This document shows positions 36,026-52,599 of a DNA stretch of 64,000 bases, one piece after another; positions within the stretch are counted from its first letter, which is position 1, and the number at the start of each line of letters is the position of its first letter. A model generated the notes under the pieces. That model was not told where the DNA came from. It searched no databases and was given only the letters and a program-made list of their open reading frames with translations. Location of the stretch: assembly GCA_028023455.1 (NCBI GenBank), contig JAQFVV010012441.1:6993125-7057124 (forward strand). The letters run 5' to 3'. Source of the DNA: Epiperipatus broadwayi (taxonomy: Eukaryota; Onychophora; Udeonychophora; Euonychophora; Peripatidae). Position numbers and translations under genes: made by a program.

Positions 36026-36217
36026 TGTTAGAAGATTAAAGGAATTATATTTTGAATATTTACATTAGAATGTATATGCAGGGATTTATAATATATATAT
36101 ATATATTAATAGCAAATTATAGATATATGAAAGATTTCAATATATGAATTAAATTAGATCAGAAGTATATTCTCTTATTTTTCTCCTTCACTTTTTTTGC
36201 ATATCTTCATATAATCA

Positions 36218-36840
36218 TATATATTATTTATAATACTTCACTCATATACACTTTAATGCAATTAATTTTCTTAAAAACTTCTTTATTTTCTTACAGTTTA
36301 AAAAGGTAAAAAATTAAAAAACGGTGAATTGGATAAGTTTTGTATTTTATATATGTGTAGATAGAATATACATATGGATGTGTATTAGTAAAGATATATG
36401 AAGATTGTATATATGTCTATAGGTGTATGTATATCTGTGTATGGATGTATGTTTAAAAGAGGTATGTCTAGGTATTGGATATGCATATATATATATAGAT
36501 GTAGATATGGATTATATATATGTCTAGGGGTGATATAGATTTATATATGTATATATATATATATATGAAGAAAATATATGTGTATATTTTGATATATATG
36601 TATATATGTGTGTGTGTTATATATGTGTGTAAAATGATGGAGATATATATATTTTTGATTTATATAAGATTTATACATATATATGTGAAATGACAATTAT
36701 GTATTTGTATTATTCAAATCTTGTAGCTCTGAAGAAGACTGCTGGACAGTCGAAACTGTAAGAAAATAAAGAAGTTTTTAAGAAAATTAATTGCATTAAA
36801 GTGTATATGACTGAAGTATTATAAATAATATATAAATTAG
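36218..36840 (+). mobile_element. Short PLE derivative with about 75-bp inverted ends
   Basis: Left end 36218-36300 is the inverse of 36757-36835: AAGAAAATAAAGAAGTTTTT and onward on the right, with very few mismatches. The middle is repeats of TATATG type without an ORF. The right end carries a second hammerhead-like core and matches the end of the 34634-36078 element, so it is probably a non-autonomous relative. Confidence 0.65.
36729..36756 (+). ncRNA. Hammerhead-ribozyme-like core, copy 2
   Basis: CTGAAGA (one change from CTGATGA) at 36729-36735 is followed by a perfect 5-bp stem II, GACTG (36737-36741) with CAGTC (36747-36751), and then GAAAC (36752-36756). The two copies together give a canonical CTGATGA / stem II / GAAAC core. 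I cannot draw stems I and III, so self-cleavage is unproven. Confidence 0.45.
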
Positions 36841-39800
36841 ATCAGTAAAAATTATGTTTAATTAGATTTTGTGAAGAAGTTAAACATAATGAGGGAGAAA
36901 GACATTACAATTTGCAAAGTTAATAAATAGATCATTTATTTTTGTATATAAATACACAAAGATTGTATTATAAATAGTAATTATGAGAAATAGGAAAAGA
37001 AAAAAGGTAAGATGATTATTGAAAATGATGTAACTTTATGAAAAATGAATAATATATAATAATTAATAAAATAAAGCACTCCAGAAGTATAAGTTAACAT
37101 AGTGACATTAAAAATAATAGTTATACATCTTAATTGTAAAAAAAAAAAAGAAAATGAATTATTGTCACTCTATATATTATAAATAAAAGAATTAATATTT
37201 TATTATAAAATAGTGCTATTATAATTATATTTATTTGTGTGTTTTTGCTATAAATATAATTGTTAAATCCGCACATACATGCCATGTGTATATTTTAAAA
37301 GTAGTATGTAATAAAAACACATTCTATTTTATTAATTCAATTGTTAAGTAAGAAAAGAAAAAAAATGATACAAAATTTTATTTTAGGTATAATTAAAATA
37401 ATCCTTTAATTTGAAAAAAAAAATTATCTATTTTTTTTCCTTTTTTTGTACATAAAAAAGAAAAAGAGAAAATAAGAAAATATTTTAAATAGCATTTTAA
37501 AAAACGGATATAAATTTTTATTTTAATTATACTATAATTGCCAATTTGAATTTTTAAATTTAGTTTATACTGTATAAAGAAAAATGTATTAATGATTTAA
37601 TGAAACAAGATTAACTTGACTAAAATCGTGATAGGAAAGAGTTGTAATGTATTGTTATGAAAATAATATAAATAGGCAAATAGCAAATTACTCTTTTTTT
37701 CTGATTCTTGGTGCTGAACAGTATTCTTCACATTTGTGGGTTCATTAAAAAGACTACATGGTAACAAACAACCATTATATTGTATCTAAATAATTGTATT
37801 GGCAAAATAATTGATCAGGCATTTGGAAACAAATAATAATGTTTAGTTCCTAACCATTCTCTAATGATGATTAGAATTATAATTTTAAAAGAAACCATAA
37901 GAATACATTGTTAAAAATCCATATATGCCAATCAGATTCTGGATTGTGTAATATTCCTGCTAAAAGTGATCCCCTGTTACCTGCATGAAGTGAGAAAAGA
38001 GGAAATGACCAAATCATAAGACTTATCCAGTATTCTTTCAAAATAATAAGTTACCCTTTGTCAGTCATTAGAACCATAATAATAAGAAGATATAAGATCT
38101 AATAAAAATCCTGATTGTATATATTTGCAAATTAAAATTTTAATAAACCTAATATATTTTAGAACTGACATAATACCATGGCATAAGAAAGACTGGTGGT
38201 CAAACTACTTTGAATGGTAAGACAATAAAAACCATTATTATTTTTATTGCTAAAAATTATAGAAGGCCTACTAATATTATATAAATATATTGTTTTATTT
38301 GCAAACATCATTCATTAATGTTTTATTCATAATATAACAACTCTTACATATTTATTTTAATTAATTAAGTATACAATATATTAAAAACTTTTTGTATTTA
38401 TTTTATATTTAATTTCAATTTATCTTTGTATATCTTATATGTATTAAAATACATCTAGTTTGGTGTTTGGTTAAATGAATTTACTTTATTAATTGTTAAA
38501 GTCTATCTTATGGGAATGGTGATTTGATTTATTTCAAGCAAACATTTCTAAACTTTATAACTGTTCCTTAAGAATCATGTTCTACATTGAGAAAGTTATG
38601 GAATATAAAGAAGCAACTAGCAATGGATGGGTGTATACAACATCATTTCTTAATTGAAATGACACCTACAAAAAATAATTTATTATTTATAAAGATGTTG
38701 TTTGATTGAAGAATTGTAATACTTCAGATCAATGAAAGTGGATGGTCATTTGGATGAATAGGATAACTTATGTAACCACATGTTATTGTGTATAAAAATT
38801 GTTTAAAATTATTAATATCAAAAAGTCATAGTATAAAAATTTGATGACCAGTAAAATACTATCATAAATCTAAAAATTACATTATGCATTAAGATATAAT
38901 AGTGTACACTTAAACATGGATAAAGAACTGATCTTTTTGGATTAATGCTGTGAGAATTATGGGTAAGATTATATGATAGTGATTGAATCAGATTGTCCCA
39001 TAAAATGTGAACAGAAAGATAAATAAATAAATAAAATATGTTTTTTTAATAAAATAGACAAAATAACTAGCTAAGCAAATCATCCCTTTATCTTCTTTGG
39101 CCATTATGTTCCATTACAATATGAATATAAAATCTGTACACATATGAAAAGTTATGTGGTCACACTAGTGGAAACCTACCATTATTTGGTGTAAAAACAG
39201 GAGTACTAGATATCAGGGAAAGAAGACAAAATTAGATTGCCTATGAATTATATTGAGAGAGAAGAATAACATTGAATGGTGTGTGTGATTTTTTTTTGGT
39301 ATATAAGATATTAAAAAAAATTAAAATAAATTGCAAGAAAAGTAGAAGAAATGTAAATATAAAAGAAAAAAGAAATACTTGTTAAAGGATTTTTTCTTTA
39401 TCATTATATCAAATGTAGAGAATAGGATGATAAAGTAATATTAACAATAGAACAACTTTTATTAGAATGCTATTAAAAGAATTTATAAAATAAGTCAGAG
39501 TTGTTTTAATAATTTGGTAATAAGGAATAAAAATATATATTATTTTATTATGGTATATAATGATTCCCAAAGTAGAAAATGTTTAATTGACTCCAGAGAT
39601 TTTTGAATATCTGTCTCAATGTATAAACTTCTGAATTATGTTTAAAAAGAAATTTAATTTATCTCATATTAATGCCCATACCTTTTTTCCACTTTACATT
39701 TTTGTCCACTTTACATTTTTGTGCAGTCCACTATTTAAAACTTCTTACATCACAATTTTCAAATGTCGAAATTTATTTCACCAATTCTCTTGTCATCATC

Positions 39801-41360
39801 TTGTTTTATCATCTACAACATATTGTTAAAAGTGTTCAGAATATATTCAATATATATATTTGGTTTGTATTTTTTCTCTGAATGTTATTAGTGCATATAA
39901 AGATGGTTTTAAATGGTTAATTTATTTCCTTTTTTACTATCAAGATCACTAACAATATAATTCCAAGTTCAAATAAAAAATTCTCTCCATTTCAGCTCCC
40001 AAAATTTTAATTTATTTTTAGTATTAATTTTATAATATAAGACTAAGAAAAAAATTTAGACTTCTCAATTAAATAAGTAATATGTCTAAATGCACTAAAA
40101 CACAGGCAATGGTGAACCTAAGTACAAATTGTAATATTAATTGGTTGAGTGCTAAAATAGGTAATCCAAAGATGTATTGTTCAGAACATTAGAAGATGAT
40201 CAATCATCAGAAGTGACAGAGCAGAAGATAAGACTAAATAATCTAAACACACAGTGTCTACAACACTAAACTGCACATTGATTATTATTATCAACATGTT
40301 TTGATCTATTATTTTTTGTTACTTGGCTAATACAGTTCCTTTTCCTTTTAAATTTTATTTATTGCTCTTATTTTATATAAACATAAGAATATTCTTGATA
40401 ATATTAGCTTTTTATTATTTTGTGCATTTTCCAATACCAAACTTCCTAACATATATTTTTTAGACTCATATGACTAAAATGTACTCTCCTTGTCACTTTC
40501 TAAATATGGCTAGGAAAAGCCCATTTACTGTTAAAAATGTACATATATAGGTATTTCTTGGTTATTCTTTTGTATTTTAACACCTGTAAAGAATAGAATT
40601 ATGAGTTCAAAACCTTATTAGAATTTGAATTTGAAATATAAATAGGCCTTTTACTTTATTAAACTCAATGTATAAAATAACTCAAGAGTTATTTTATATA
40701 TTAACCATCAAATCATTCTATCCAATCTTTTTCATGTTTTACCATGAATCACCACATATTAAGAATTTTCACAAGCTTTATTTTTAAATACACACATTTT
40801 GCTATACATATTTCACTGTGAAATTTTAGTTAGAAAAAAATTCCATAGATAGTCAGAAAATTGAAAATTTGGAAAGATAAGTTTAGCTCCACCTTGATAA
40901 CTGACTCTTTTGTATTTGTGGCAATTTTTTATATTAATATTTTTTATGACATTGTTGGAAGAAAATAGATTAAATAACAAAAAAATTTTAGCTTAATGTT
41001 GAACATTTATCGCAATTAAGAAGAAAATAAATAACTTATGAGAGGGTTGTGGAAAAAAAACCTGTTTAATCTTAGGATTTTCAATTAGTAATTGATGTTT
41101 TCCTGGCAACATCAAAAGGTAAAGTTATCTCTCCATACATGAATATAGTCTCTTCATTTCTATTCTTAATCATATAAATATATAATGACATATGGAAACA
41201 ATAAAAAATATACAAACTAGTTAAAGGAAATATATAAATAAATAAATAAAACATAATTAAATTGTATTTTTAAAATGAACTATTTACATCAGCTAATATT
41301 AAGTATTGAATGTTTGTAGAAAAATTTAGCTTTATGTAAATCTTCCAATTACATTCTCTT
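36841..41360. other. AT-rich spacer, nothing recognised
   Basis: No supported gene or repeat in about 4.5 kb. Short ORFs at 39638-39881 are Phe/Leu/Ser-rich shadows without motifs. Confidence 0.35.
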
Positions 41361-41371
41361 CTCTTTTTCAG

Positions 41372-41433
41372 GTGTTGCTGGTCTGGGTGACAAGACTAGC
41401 ATAGGAATCAAAGCAAAACCCTTAGATTGCTGA
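41372..41433 (+). CDS. Possible terminal exon of an unidentified host gene
   Basis: A pyrimidine-rich tract ending CTCTTTTTCAG (41361-41371) looks like a 3' splice site. The 62 bases after it are clearly richer in G+C than their surroundings. In one phase they read VAGLGDKTSIGIKAKPLDC and stop at 41431-41433. No other exon, promoter or poly-A signal ties this to a gene, and I do not recognise the peptide. It may be chance. Confidence 0.2.
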
Positions 41434-41611
41434 ATACTGAATTTTAAGATGATGCTCTAACAAACAGCCATCCTGACAAAGGCAACAATCAGTAGAAAAT
41501 TTATATACTTATTTCTGAAGTTTCTCATGATTTCTTTACTTTTTTCTAAGAATATAGCTTGTTAGTGGTTTCTATACATTATCTCTAATCATATTAGGTT
41601 GACTTATGGGG

Positions 41612-41875
41612 TTATTCACCATTGTCATGTGAGCAGGTTCTTTGAATTTTTTTTGTACTTTTTTCTATCCAATATTTTTGTATCTTCCCAATTGAACCTA
41701 TGTTCATTGATACATACATGTCTGCTACTTTAGACACATCTAGTTTCTCTCTTCTAATCATCAGTTTGCTTTTGCAATCACTTTTCAATGGGCAACTGGT
41801 CTCACCAATATACATTCTTTCACATTCACATGGTATTTCATAAATGCAGATTTGTTTTCAGCATTTCAAATTTAG
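41612..41875 (-). pseudogene. PLE GIY-YIG fragment
   Basis: The minus strand reads EIPCECERMYIGETSCPLKS at the start of the GIY-YIG fold: the Cys-x-Cys pair and YIGET are typical of PLE nucleases. Then come LMIRREKLDVSKVADMYVS and KIQKYWIEKSTKKIQRTCS. The His of the usual R-x2-EH segment is not kept. It ends at 41612. It is a different subfamily from the neighbouring PLE at 41932-42345, which it meets tail to head. Confidence 0.7.
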
Positions 41876-41931
41876 GCTTTATAGATGTTCAAATTCCTCA
41901 ATGTGTGGTATGGCTCATTGTGTTTTGCTAT

Positions 41932-42345
41932 ATATATATAACTTGACTTCATTATTATTATCATTACATATCTGTACATTTTTCAAAGCTCTTTTATACA
42001 ACAATTTATGTTCTTTAATTCTTTTCTCTATGATAATGAAAAAAGAAAAATTAAAGAGGCAGTTTTTATTAGTAGATATAAAAATATGATAATAAACAGA
42101 CAGTCAGCAAATGTTAGGATTAATGAATTGTGGGATATTTAAATCGACATGTGTTTCCTGTTGGTAATTGATAATTCCATTTTGAAGGTTGAGTTGAAAA
42201 TGATTATGAATATAATCGAAAATATTTCTTTCTGAGTTTTTATTTATATAATATTATAAATTGTTTACCGTTGTTTGGAATATATTTAAGTTTCGTTATT
42301 GTATTATTAATATTAGCGGACATTTATTTTGTTTTATACATATGT
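41932..42345 (+). pseudogene. PLE 3' end with a small 5' inversion
   Basis: 42032-42130 encodes the GIY-YIG end (NEKRKIKEAVFISR) on the plus strand, followed by the 3' UTR to about 42345, colinear with 20640-20960 in inverse. The preceding 41932-42031 reads the other way: on the minus strand it gives EKRIKEHKLLYKRALKN and NNNEVKLY, the part just upstream in the intact protein. About 100 bp between the two are missing. This is the pattern left by twin priming. Confidence 0.7.
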
Positions 42346-42349
42346 GTGT

Positions 42350-43576
42350 GTGTAAATTTAATCATACTTATTTAAAAACTTGAAAGTAATCTTACATATC
42401 AATTTTTAAATTGATAGTGTTAAATTTATTTTAAAGTTGAAATCCAAAACTGTTCTCCCATGTTAAAATTAATTAGCCAATTACGTTAAACAATGTATGT
42501 TTTTCCATGTTAAAATTAATTGGCTGATAACTTACAGATTATTTTAGAAGTGTCTAAAAATATAAAAGGCTAAAAATGAACCAACTGTCTATTCAAGTAG
42601 GCTTAGTTTATTGACAAATTTAAAAAAACAAGCGGATTGCCTATTTCCAATATCAATTTCAAATTTGAAAAAGCAATCAATAGGAGTGTAATACTAAATA
42701 AAAAAAATGAATCCACAAATATCAAACAGTAAGATAATTTATAAACTATTTTGTCATTACTACTGCCTACAGCCTATTTATTATAAAAATTCTTCAAATT
42801 AAAATACTTTTAATAAGATTAAATTTCAGCCTTATTTGAAGATAAGCCAAATTTTTAACCTGCAATCTTTATATTTTATTGAAAAAAAATTATTATTCCA
42901 AAAAAAGAAAGATGTTTTTTTAATCAACTCCTGCATTTAAAGAAAAATCAAATTAAAACAACAATCAAATGTCATTATATTTTGTTACAATTATATTTTA
43001 CTCTAGATAAATTCACACCAGACTGATTTATATATATATATTTATTATAATAAGTAAAATAATTTCTAGATTTTCTAGCTAAAAATAAGAGAAACTTTTT
43101 TATAATGTAAGTCAAACCAAACAGTAAAATCTATCGAAGATATTGTTTACCATTTATTATTAAAATGTAATAATTGTTATAGAATTTTAAATGTGTAATA
43201 TGTAATTTTATTTGTATAAGTAAATCTGAGTATATAACATTTGAAAGTACATAATTTAGAAAAATATTTATTTTAGGTTGTTTATGAATGATAAAAATAA
43301 AAAATTGCAGAAAATTCTTGATATTTCTTAGATGTTGTTTAGGAATGATAAAAATAAAGCATTGTAGATAAGAATTAAAAGATCAATTTGTTTTGATCTC
43401 AAGAGAATTAAGAGTTACTTGTTCATTTTTTTAAGAAAGGGCCGAAATTATAGATATATACTGGAATTAAATCTCTCCAGATATTATTTCTAAATACATT
43501 TGGTTTATGAACAATATATGAATATGAAATTGAAGATTTTCATAGGCTACAGATATAAATGAAATATTATCCAAAT
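42350..43576. other. AT-rich spacer, nothing recognised
   Basis: No supported gene or repeat. Confidence 0.35.
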
Positions 43577-43672
43577 ACATCTATGTATAATTTATAGAAA
43601 TAATATATATATATATATATATACATCTATGTATAATTTATAGAAATAATATATATATATATATATATATAA
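43577..43672. repeat. Tandem duplication (46 bp) with (AT)n
   Basis: ACATCTATGTATAATTTATA followed by GAAATAAT and (AT)n occurs at 43577 and again at 43623. Confidence 0.85.
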
Positions 43673-46600
43673 ACCAACATTTTAGCCAAGTCATACTGTT
43701 CATCAACCGGGTAACAAATATAAAATAACTGTAGCAATGCTGTATATAATAATAATAATAATGAATACTCTATTAATATAAAATAGAACTAATACTTATA
43801 AGAAATTATTTAAATTAATTACTTTTTTAAAAAAACTTTTCCAAATAGAAGATAATTTGCATTTATTATCACATTTGCTAATGCAATATCTGGCCTTTTC
43901 AAGATCTCAATGGCTTCTCTGATCTGACATTGTTGGAGAGTTCCACATATATAAACATTGGTTTATATTCTAACCTTGCTCTCGTGCATCCTCACTTACA
44001 GATAATATATGATATGAAATAAAACAGGTTCTAGCTCAGTTAATAATTAATAAATAAAATATTCAGCATTAAGATTAAAATGTTTCACTAGCTCAAATTT
44101 AAAATACAAATAAGGTTCAGTTTATAAAAATAAATTAAATAAATATTTAATATTTTCATGAGACTTGAAGTGAAAATACAGGTGACAAGATAGATTACAT
44201 TGAGCCAATATCCCACAGGATACTACCTCAATGGCATAAGAACACTATTCCCCTTATTACTATTTTAAATAACAAACACATAGTATTCTTACAACTTTAA
44301 TAACTTCTACTCACTAAGACTAAACTAATAATTAAATCTTAATCTTCTATTTAATAATAATCTAGCTCAAATAAAATAAGCTCAGGTTCATAAAGTTTAT
44401 TCTAAGTTAATTTAAAAATACGGTAGTAAAATATGACTGGATATCTTTTCTTTTCATTATATTTTTATTACCATAATAAAATAATAAAATAATTTTATAT
44501 AATCTTTTATCTTCATGTAATAATATAATAAATACGTGGTAACATATGATAATCTGATAAACAAAGGATGTGTGGCAACTGATAGCATATAATTTAGTAT
44601 ACTATTGTGATAACTGATTTATGACCAATAAAACAATGTAAAATTATAATTATTTAATTAAAAGAATACCAATAAAGTATTTAAATTCTTAAATATAACT
44701 CTCTATTTATCTTTTTGTGCAAAATTATATTTTTGTTTCAATTGTTATGAATATATATCGTGATTTCATGCAGTGAAATGGAGAAATAAACAATCAAGAC
44801 ACAAAAATTTTGAAAAACAAATTTTAACAAAGTTTATTAACAACAACAAATTAAATAAACAATTTATGTACACTATTTACAATGGATATCCTTATTTTAA
44901 TCTTACATTTTTATCTACTAAGTTATATAAAAATAGTTTATAGTTTAGTTATATCTTTATTTATACTTAAGACAAAATATAAAAAAAAATGTTACCATTT
45001 GGTTTCTCACCATGGTTAACTTATTATAAATATATTTACTTATTAGCAGAATATTTCATCCTTAATATTATCAAACTATCTTATTTTTAAAAAAAAATTC
45101 ATAGGAAAAACATTCTACAGAAAAACAAAATTAACTTTATAATGAGTATGAATTTCTCAAAATATTAAAAAAAAATTTCATCTTGCAAAGTCAAAGATGT
45201 TACATAAAATATTCATCCAAAATTCAGTACTAGATTTTAGTGTTTTATCACACGATGTTTACTAATCTTAATATATTCTTATTTAGCCTTACTTTAGTAT
45301 GATGTAAGTGTAATAATCAATATATTCCTGTTATTCAATAAACAAAAAATATACTATGCATATTGTTTATATAATTTACATTGTACTATTGTATTTTAAA
45401 AATATGCAATACTTATTTTTCTCTTAAAAAAAATAATAATAAAGCATTCAAAAATAATTAACATTTTAAAGAAAATATCTTGTTTAGATACTCTATTTTA
45501 AAAATTTATATTTTATTTCCGAAAATAAATTCAAAATATATTCTATGATTCTTTCCTTTCCTTAGGATACTTTGGACCTTCAATTTCAAGTTATAAATTC
45601 TATTACTTCTAAGCAAATAAACCAATCTTATACAAAACGATAGCATAACCTAAGTTCTAAATTATTTATCATTTCTTTTCAAAATATCTTAATGAACGAT
45701 GCAGTTACATGAAATAAAGATAGTGAAACAGATGTATAGGATTTAAGGAAGAAAGCTAGAGTATCACTCTTAATATATCTCAAAAAATCATGGCACAGTG
45801 CAAAGAGGTATGACCTTTACCTGTCTAATATCCTCTAGTACATAAAAGATATTAAAGCTATTTCTTCAGCTTTATTAAAACATCAAATATTTAAAGACAT
45901 ATAAAACACTGTCCAAATAAAATGTGTATCAGTCATAGGGCTTTGTTAACTATGCTGATAACCACATAAAGACTAAATATTATTTCTATTCCTTATCATA
46001 TCCTATTTTTTTAAAAAATACATCATCTTGGTTTCCTGCTAACTATAGTACTTCCAAGCCACTATCTAAACATTATTTCTCAAGATTTTTCTACATCTTA
46101 CATCGATAAATAACTATCTGCATTGATAATTAAACAATCTTACTGTTCCACAAGAAAAGTTTGTCTACTTCATCATTCTGTATGTTTAATCATATACAAT
46201 CTAACTAGACAATATTTGAATATCCAATAACATGAAAGTTATAAAGGAATCACATTGTTATTATGTTGGATTATATCACTAATATATAAAAAAAAAATAA
46301 TCGTCGTATGCATATTTTCAAATCAATCCTATCTCATAATGTTTTTTTAAAATGTTGTATGAAAATGCATTACATATAATTAAAACTTTTACACTTCATT
46401 CTTAGATTCATAGATGATCTAAAGAAAACAAAAATATACATTATAAATTATTAATAGTTATTATTATTACCAAATAACCCTTTTTATCTGGTCATCATTT
46501 TTAGTAGGCTTCTTCCATCCACTGGATATAGAAAAACATTGCATACATAAACGAAAAGACACATCCATACATTTTATTTAAAAATATTCTTATCTAAATT

Positions 46601-48670
46601 ATTAGATTATATTATAAATTTTATGTTATTAACAAATTAATGTTTTATGTTTTCCTAATCTTATAAATAGAAAAATTTACATTTAACTAAGTTAGTAAAA
46701 TAAAAATTTAAAACTATAATTACGTCTTCACTTGACCATAGTTCGTGATAAAATCCAAAAAATGTTTATTATTTTCTCTAGAGTTTTAAAATGTTCTCCT
46801 CCAAGCGCGTTAAAGTTTAAAAATAAAAATAATTATTAATCCATTTAGTAAAATTTATAGAAAATAATTCTGGGTCTTTACTGTTCAGAATGAAAATTAT
46901 TAAACTGTAATATTAAAGAATTATTCCCACGAAGTTTATTCCATATTCTCTGATGCATCACTCTGTTCAATTTAACTTAAGTTATCTGGTAAACTTTTAT
47001 ACAATATTTGTATTTTCATGGATCCATCCTTTATTTATCTACTATATGTTCATTTTTTTTATATAGGTTTTATTTCTTAATAAGTTCTTTTTACTTTTTG
47101 TAAAATATATATTTAAAAAAAATGTTTTCCTTCAAAAGGACTAAACATTCTATTTCTTTCATTATATTTTATGATAACTCATACGATATAAATATCTTAT
47201 TCTTTTTAAAAAAAAAAAAAACTCCTGGATAAGCTTAGAAATAATGAGTCACAATTTTTTTTTTTAGATGGCAAATAGTTTTCTGTTTAAGCTTCCAGCA
47301 TAATGTCTGTATTGTTCTTTTATGAGTTAGAACAGTCCTCCAGTTAAGCATAAATAAAGCTGTATTATAATTTAAACATATTTTATTTTGTAGTATATCC
47401 ATTTTTTGTGTAGTTTAGGTTAAATTTCAGATAAAATAATCCTGGCAAGTAACTTTTAAAAATTAGAAAATCATTTTCACGAAGTTCCCAAATATATATT
47501 TTTTTAAACTCTCTTTTGCAAAATACTTTTAAAAATATCAATTAGTTTTTTTGCAAATAAAACTATAAGAAAGTATTAAAAAATTGACTAAAATAAAATT
47601 TTAAAGTACTATCTCTTCAATAGCTACTAATATACCTTTCTCTGGTTTCAATACATTATTCATCTCCCCTTATACCTCCGTGCAATTCATATTTATAGTC
47701 TGTAAGAATACCTCTTTTGATTGGTTGATTCTTACTTTAACTTGAGAACAAATTTACATATTTTCAATTTATAGCAGAATTATATTTGAAAATAAAAAAT
47801 TATGATGTAATGAACTTAAAACATATTATTTAAAATATTACTTTTAAATCAATTATTATTTTATTAAAATCATTTAAACATTTAAAATAACTTTTAAAAT
47901 AATTTTAATAACCTATTCCATTTATCTATTTTTATTTAAACAAAATATTTAATTTTTTATTAACTGTATTCATCTTTATTACATTATTTAAAACATTACA
48001 TACAATAGTTAACTTAATATTTATTATTATTTGCTTTTATGATAGGCAATAATTCTATCCAATTCCATAATATAACTTTTAACAATATTTTAAACTTCAT
48101 TACTTTAAATGCAAACAAGCATGTGTGTGAAAGTATTAGTATACAAGTCACATGATTAATAACTTTGACAGACGATTTTCAATCTATTTCTCTACCTAGA
48201 CTAATAAAATTGATACACTTATTATATTATATAAAATAATTATAAAATTTGGAAGAACAATTTAGAAAATATAGAATTAAATACAATTCTCACCATCATA
48301 AAGTTTATTTTTAAAATGTACGATATTAATTTTGACTATTAAATGTGATTATAAATTTAAACATAGCATTTATTAACTATAAGTTTTAAACTATTAAAAT
48401 TGAATTTTTTAAATATACTTTTAATATTTATAGCTGAGTTATTTAATATGGCCAGCTTTTACAACCATATGCAACAATATTTAAAGCTTTACACAACTAT
48501 TTTTTAATGATTCGTTATAATTTTATATACTACGTATTTTCTTTAGCTTCAAATTGTACTTTAAAAATATAATCGACAAACTATAATTAATGTATTAAAA
48601 GAACATATTCTAAAATTTAAAATTTTTAGTAATTGACTGTTATGAACTATTACTGACCTATAGAAAAGGG
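43673..48670. other. AT-rich spacer, nothing recognised
   Basis: About 5 kb without a supported gene, RNA or mobile element. Confidence 0.35.
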
Positions 48671-48671
48671 C

Positions 48672-48673
<2 letters not shown>

Positions 48674-48754
<81 letters not shown>
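48674..48754. repeat. (AT)n microsatellite
   Basis: About 40 uninterrupted AT units. Confidence 0.95.
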
Positions 48755-48757
<3 letters not shown>

Positions 48758-49268
48758 TAAATTATACAAGGATATACCCACATATTTTATATATATATAT
48801 ATTTTAATGTAAACTGTTTGTTAATGAAGCAACCTTATCTCATAAATTGTACTATTCCTCTGTTGGATGAGCCAAAACACGTAATGGAGTATTAATAAAA
48901 TAATAGCTGAAAAGCTGTCTGACCTACAAAATGTCCACCTATTTGAGCAAACTAGAAATTACAATGGATAAATATGGTACTTAGATAACTAAAGATATAA
49001 CTAATAAATCAACAAATAAAAATATTAGTCCATAAATTGGCTCTAGGATAGTTTGTATTAACATCTACAAATAGATTCATGAATTTATAAGACACCAATT
49101 GTTAACAATAAGTAAATTTTGGTTGGCAAAGAAGATGAAGTTCAATAAATAATATTTTACTTGATAATGAGCTGTAGTTTGGGATATACACTTAAATATT
49201 TGAATTGTAAATATATTGTGAAAAAGTATTTTTAGAATGATTATGCAATAGGAAAATCAAAGTCCTTA

Positions 49269-51890
<2,622 letters not shown>

Positions 51891-51894
51891 GGTA

Positions 51895-52055
51895 ATTTAT
51901 TTTTTTCCCAAAGACTTTATCATGTGTTTGAAGTGTTTGTATTCAGTCATTTATAGTTAAAATATGCAAAGCGCATGTGCAACAGCTTAATGCTGTTTAA
52001 TCATTACAGTTTATAAAACACCGCGCTATATAAAATAATTGATTTATTTACGTAA
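51895..52055. repeat. Dispersed repeat related to 29040-29345
   Basis: The inverse of 29045-29141 aligns over about 100 bp here (CCCAAAGACTTTATC, then CATTTATAG, then GCGCATGTGC against GCACATG). The right part, with GCGCTATATAAAATAA, aligns in direct orientation. Confidence 0.5.
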
Positions 52056-52440
52056 TTTATTTATGCATATTTTATTGCTTTTGCAATATTTTATTTAATG
52101 ATACTTTATCGAACTTCTTTAAAACTGATGCTGAAAGTTTAGGAGTTACAATTGAATTTGTCCATATTTTATAAATATATATACATTGTATTTAATTGTT
52201 TTATTAAAAAAGTATGTATTACTATAATGCTTTAATTTAAGTCTATAGTGTTATGAGTACTGATTAAAAAGCTAAGAATTATGTCCCACAATGGACTTAG
52301 CAATATCAATAAATGCCTATGGGACATGCCAGCCCCAAATTGGAGAAACATATGGACCATCACATTTGCCAAGGAATAATCTGATTTCAAAAAATATGGA
52401 ATTATAATCATGAAATTTATTCTTATTGATATTATAAATA

Positions 52441-52530
52441 GTAGTAGTAATAATAATAGTAATAGTAGTAGTAGTAGCAATAGTAATAGCAATAACAACA
52501 ACAATCTTAATAATAATAATATTAATTAAA
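52441..52530. repeat. Imperfect trinucleotide microsatellite
   Basis: Mixed GTA, ATA, AGC and AAC trinucleotides without a long pure run. Confidence 0.85.
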
Positions 52531-52599
52531 TGGGCATTAGAGGCTAAATACTTTGATTTCATCTTGAGAATCAATATCCATGCACTATCAAACTCATAT

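Larger units (their letters stand above)
34634..36078 (+). mobile_element. PLE copy with inverted 3' end at its 5' side
   Basis: The first about 70 bp (34634-34703) are the inverse of the last 70 bp (36009-36078), sharing CTAACAGTTTTGACTGTCCT on the left and its complement on the right. Between them lies plus-strand PLE coding debris (34760-35430) and then an A/G-rich non-coding stretch (about 35430-35980). The right end carries a hammerhead-like core. It abuts the inverted PLE pair at 32900-34632. Confidence 0.65.
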
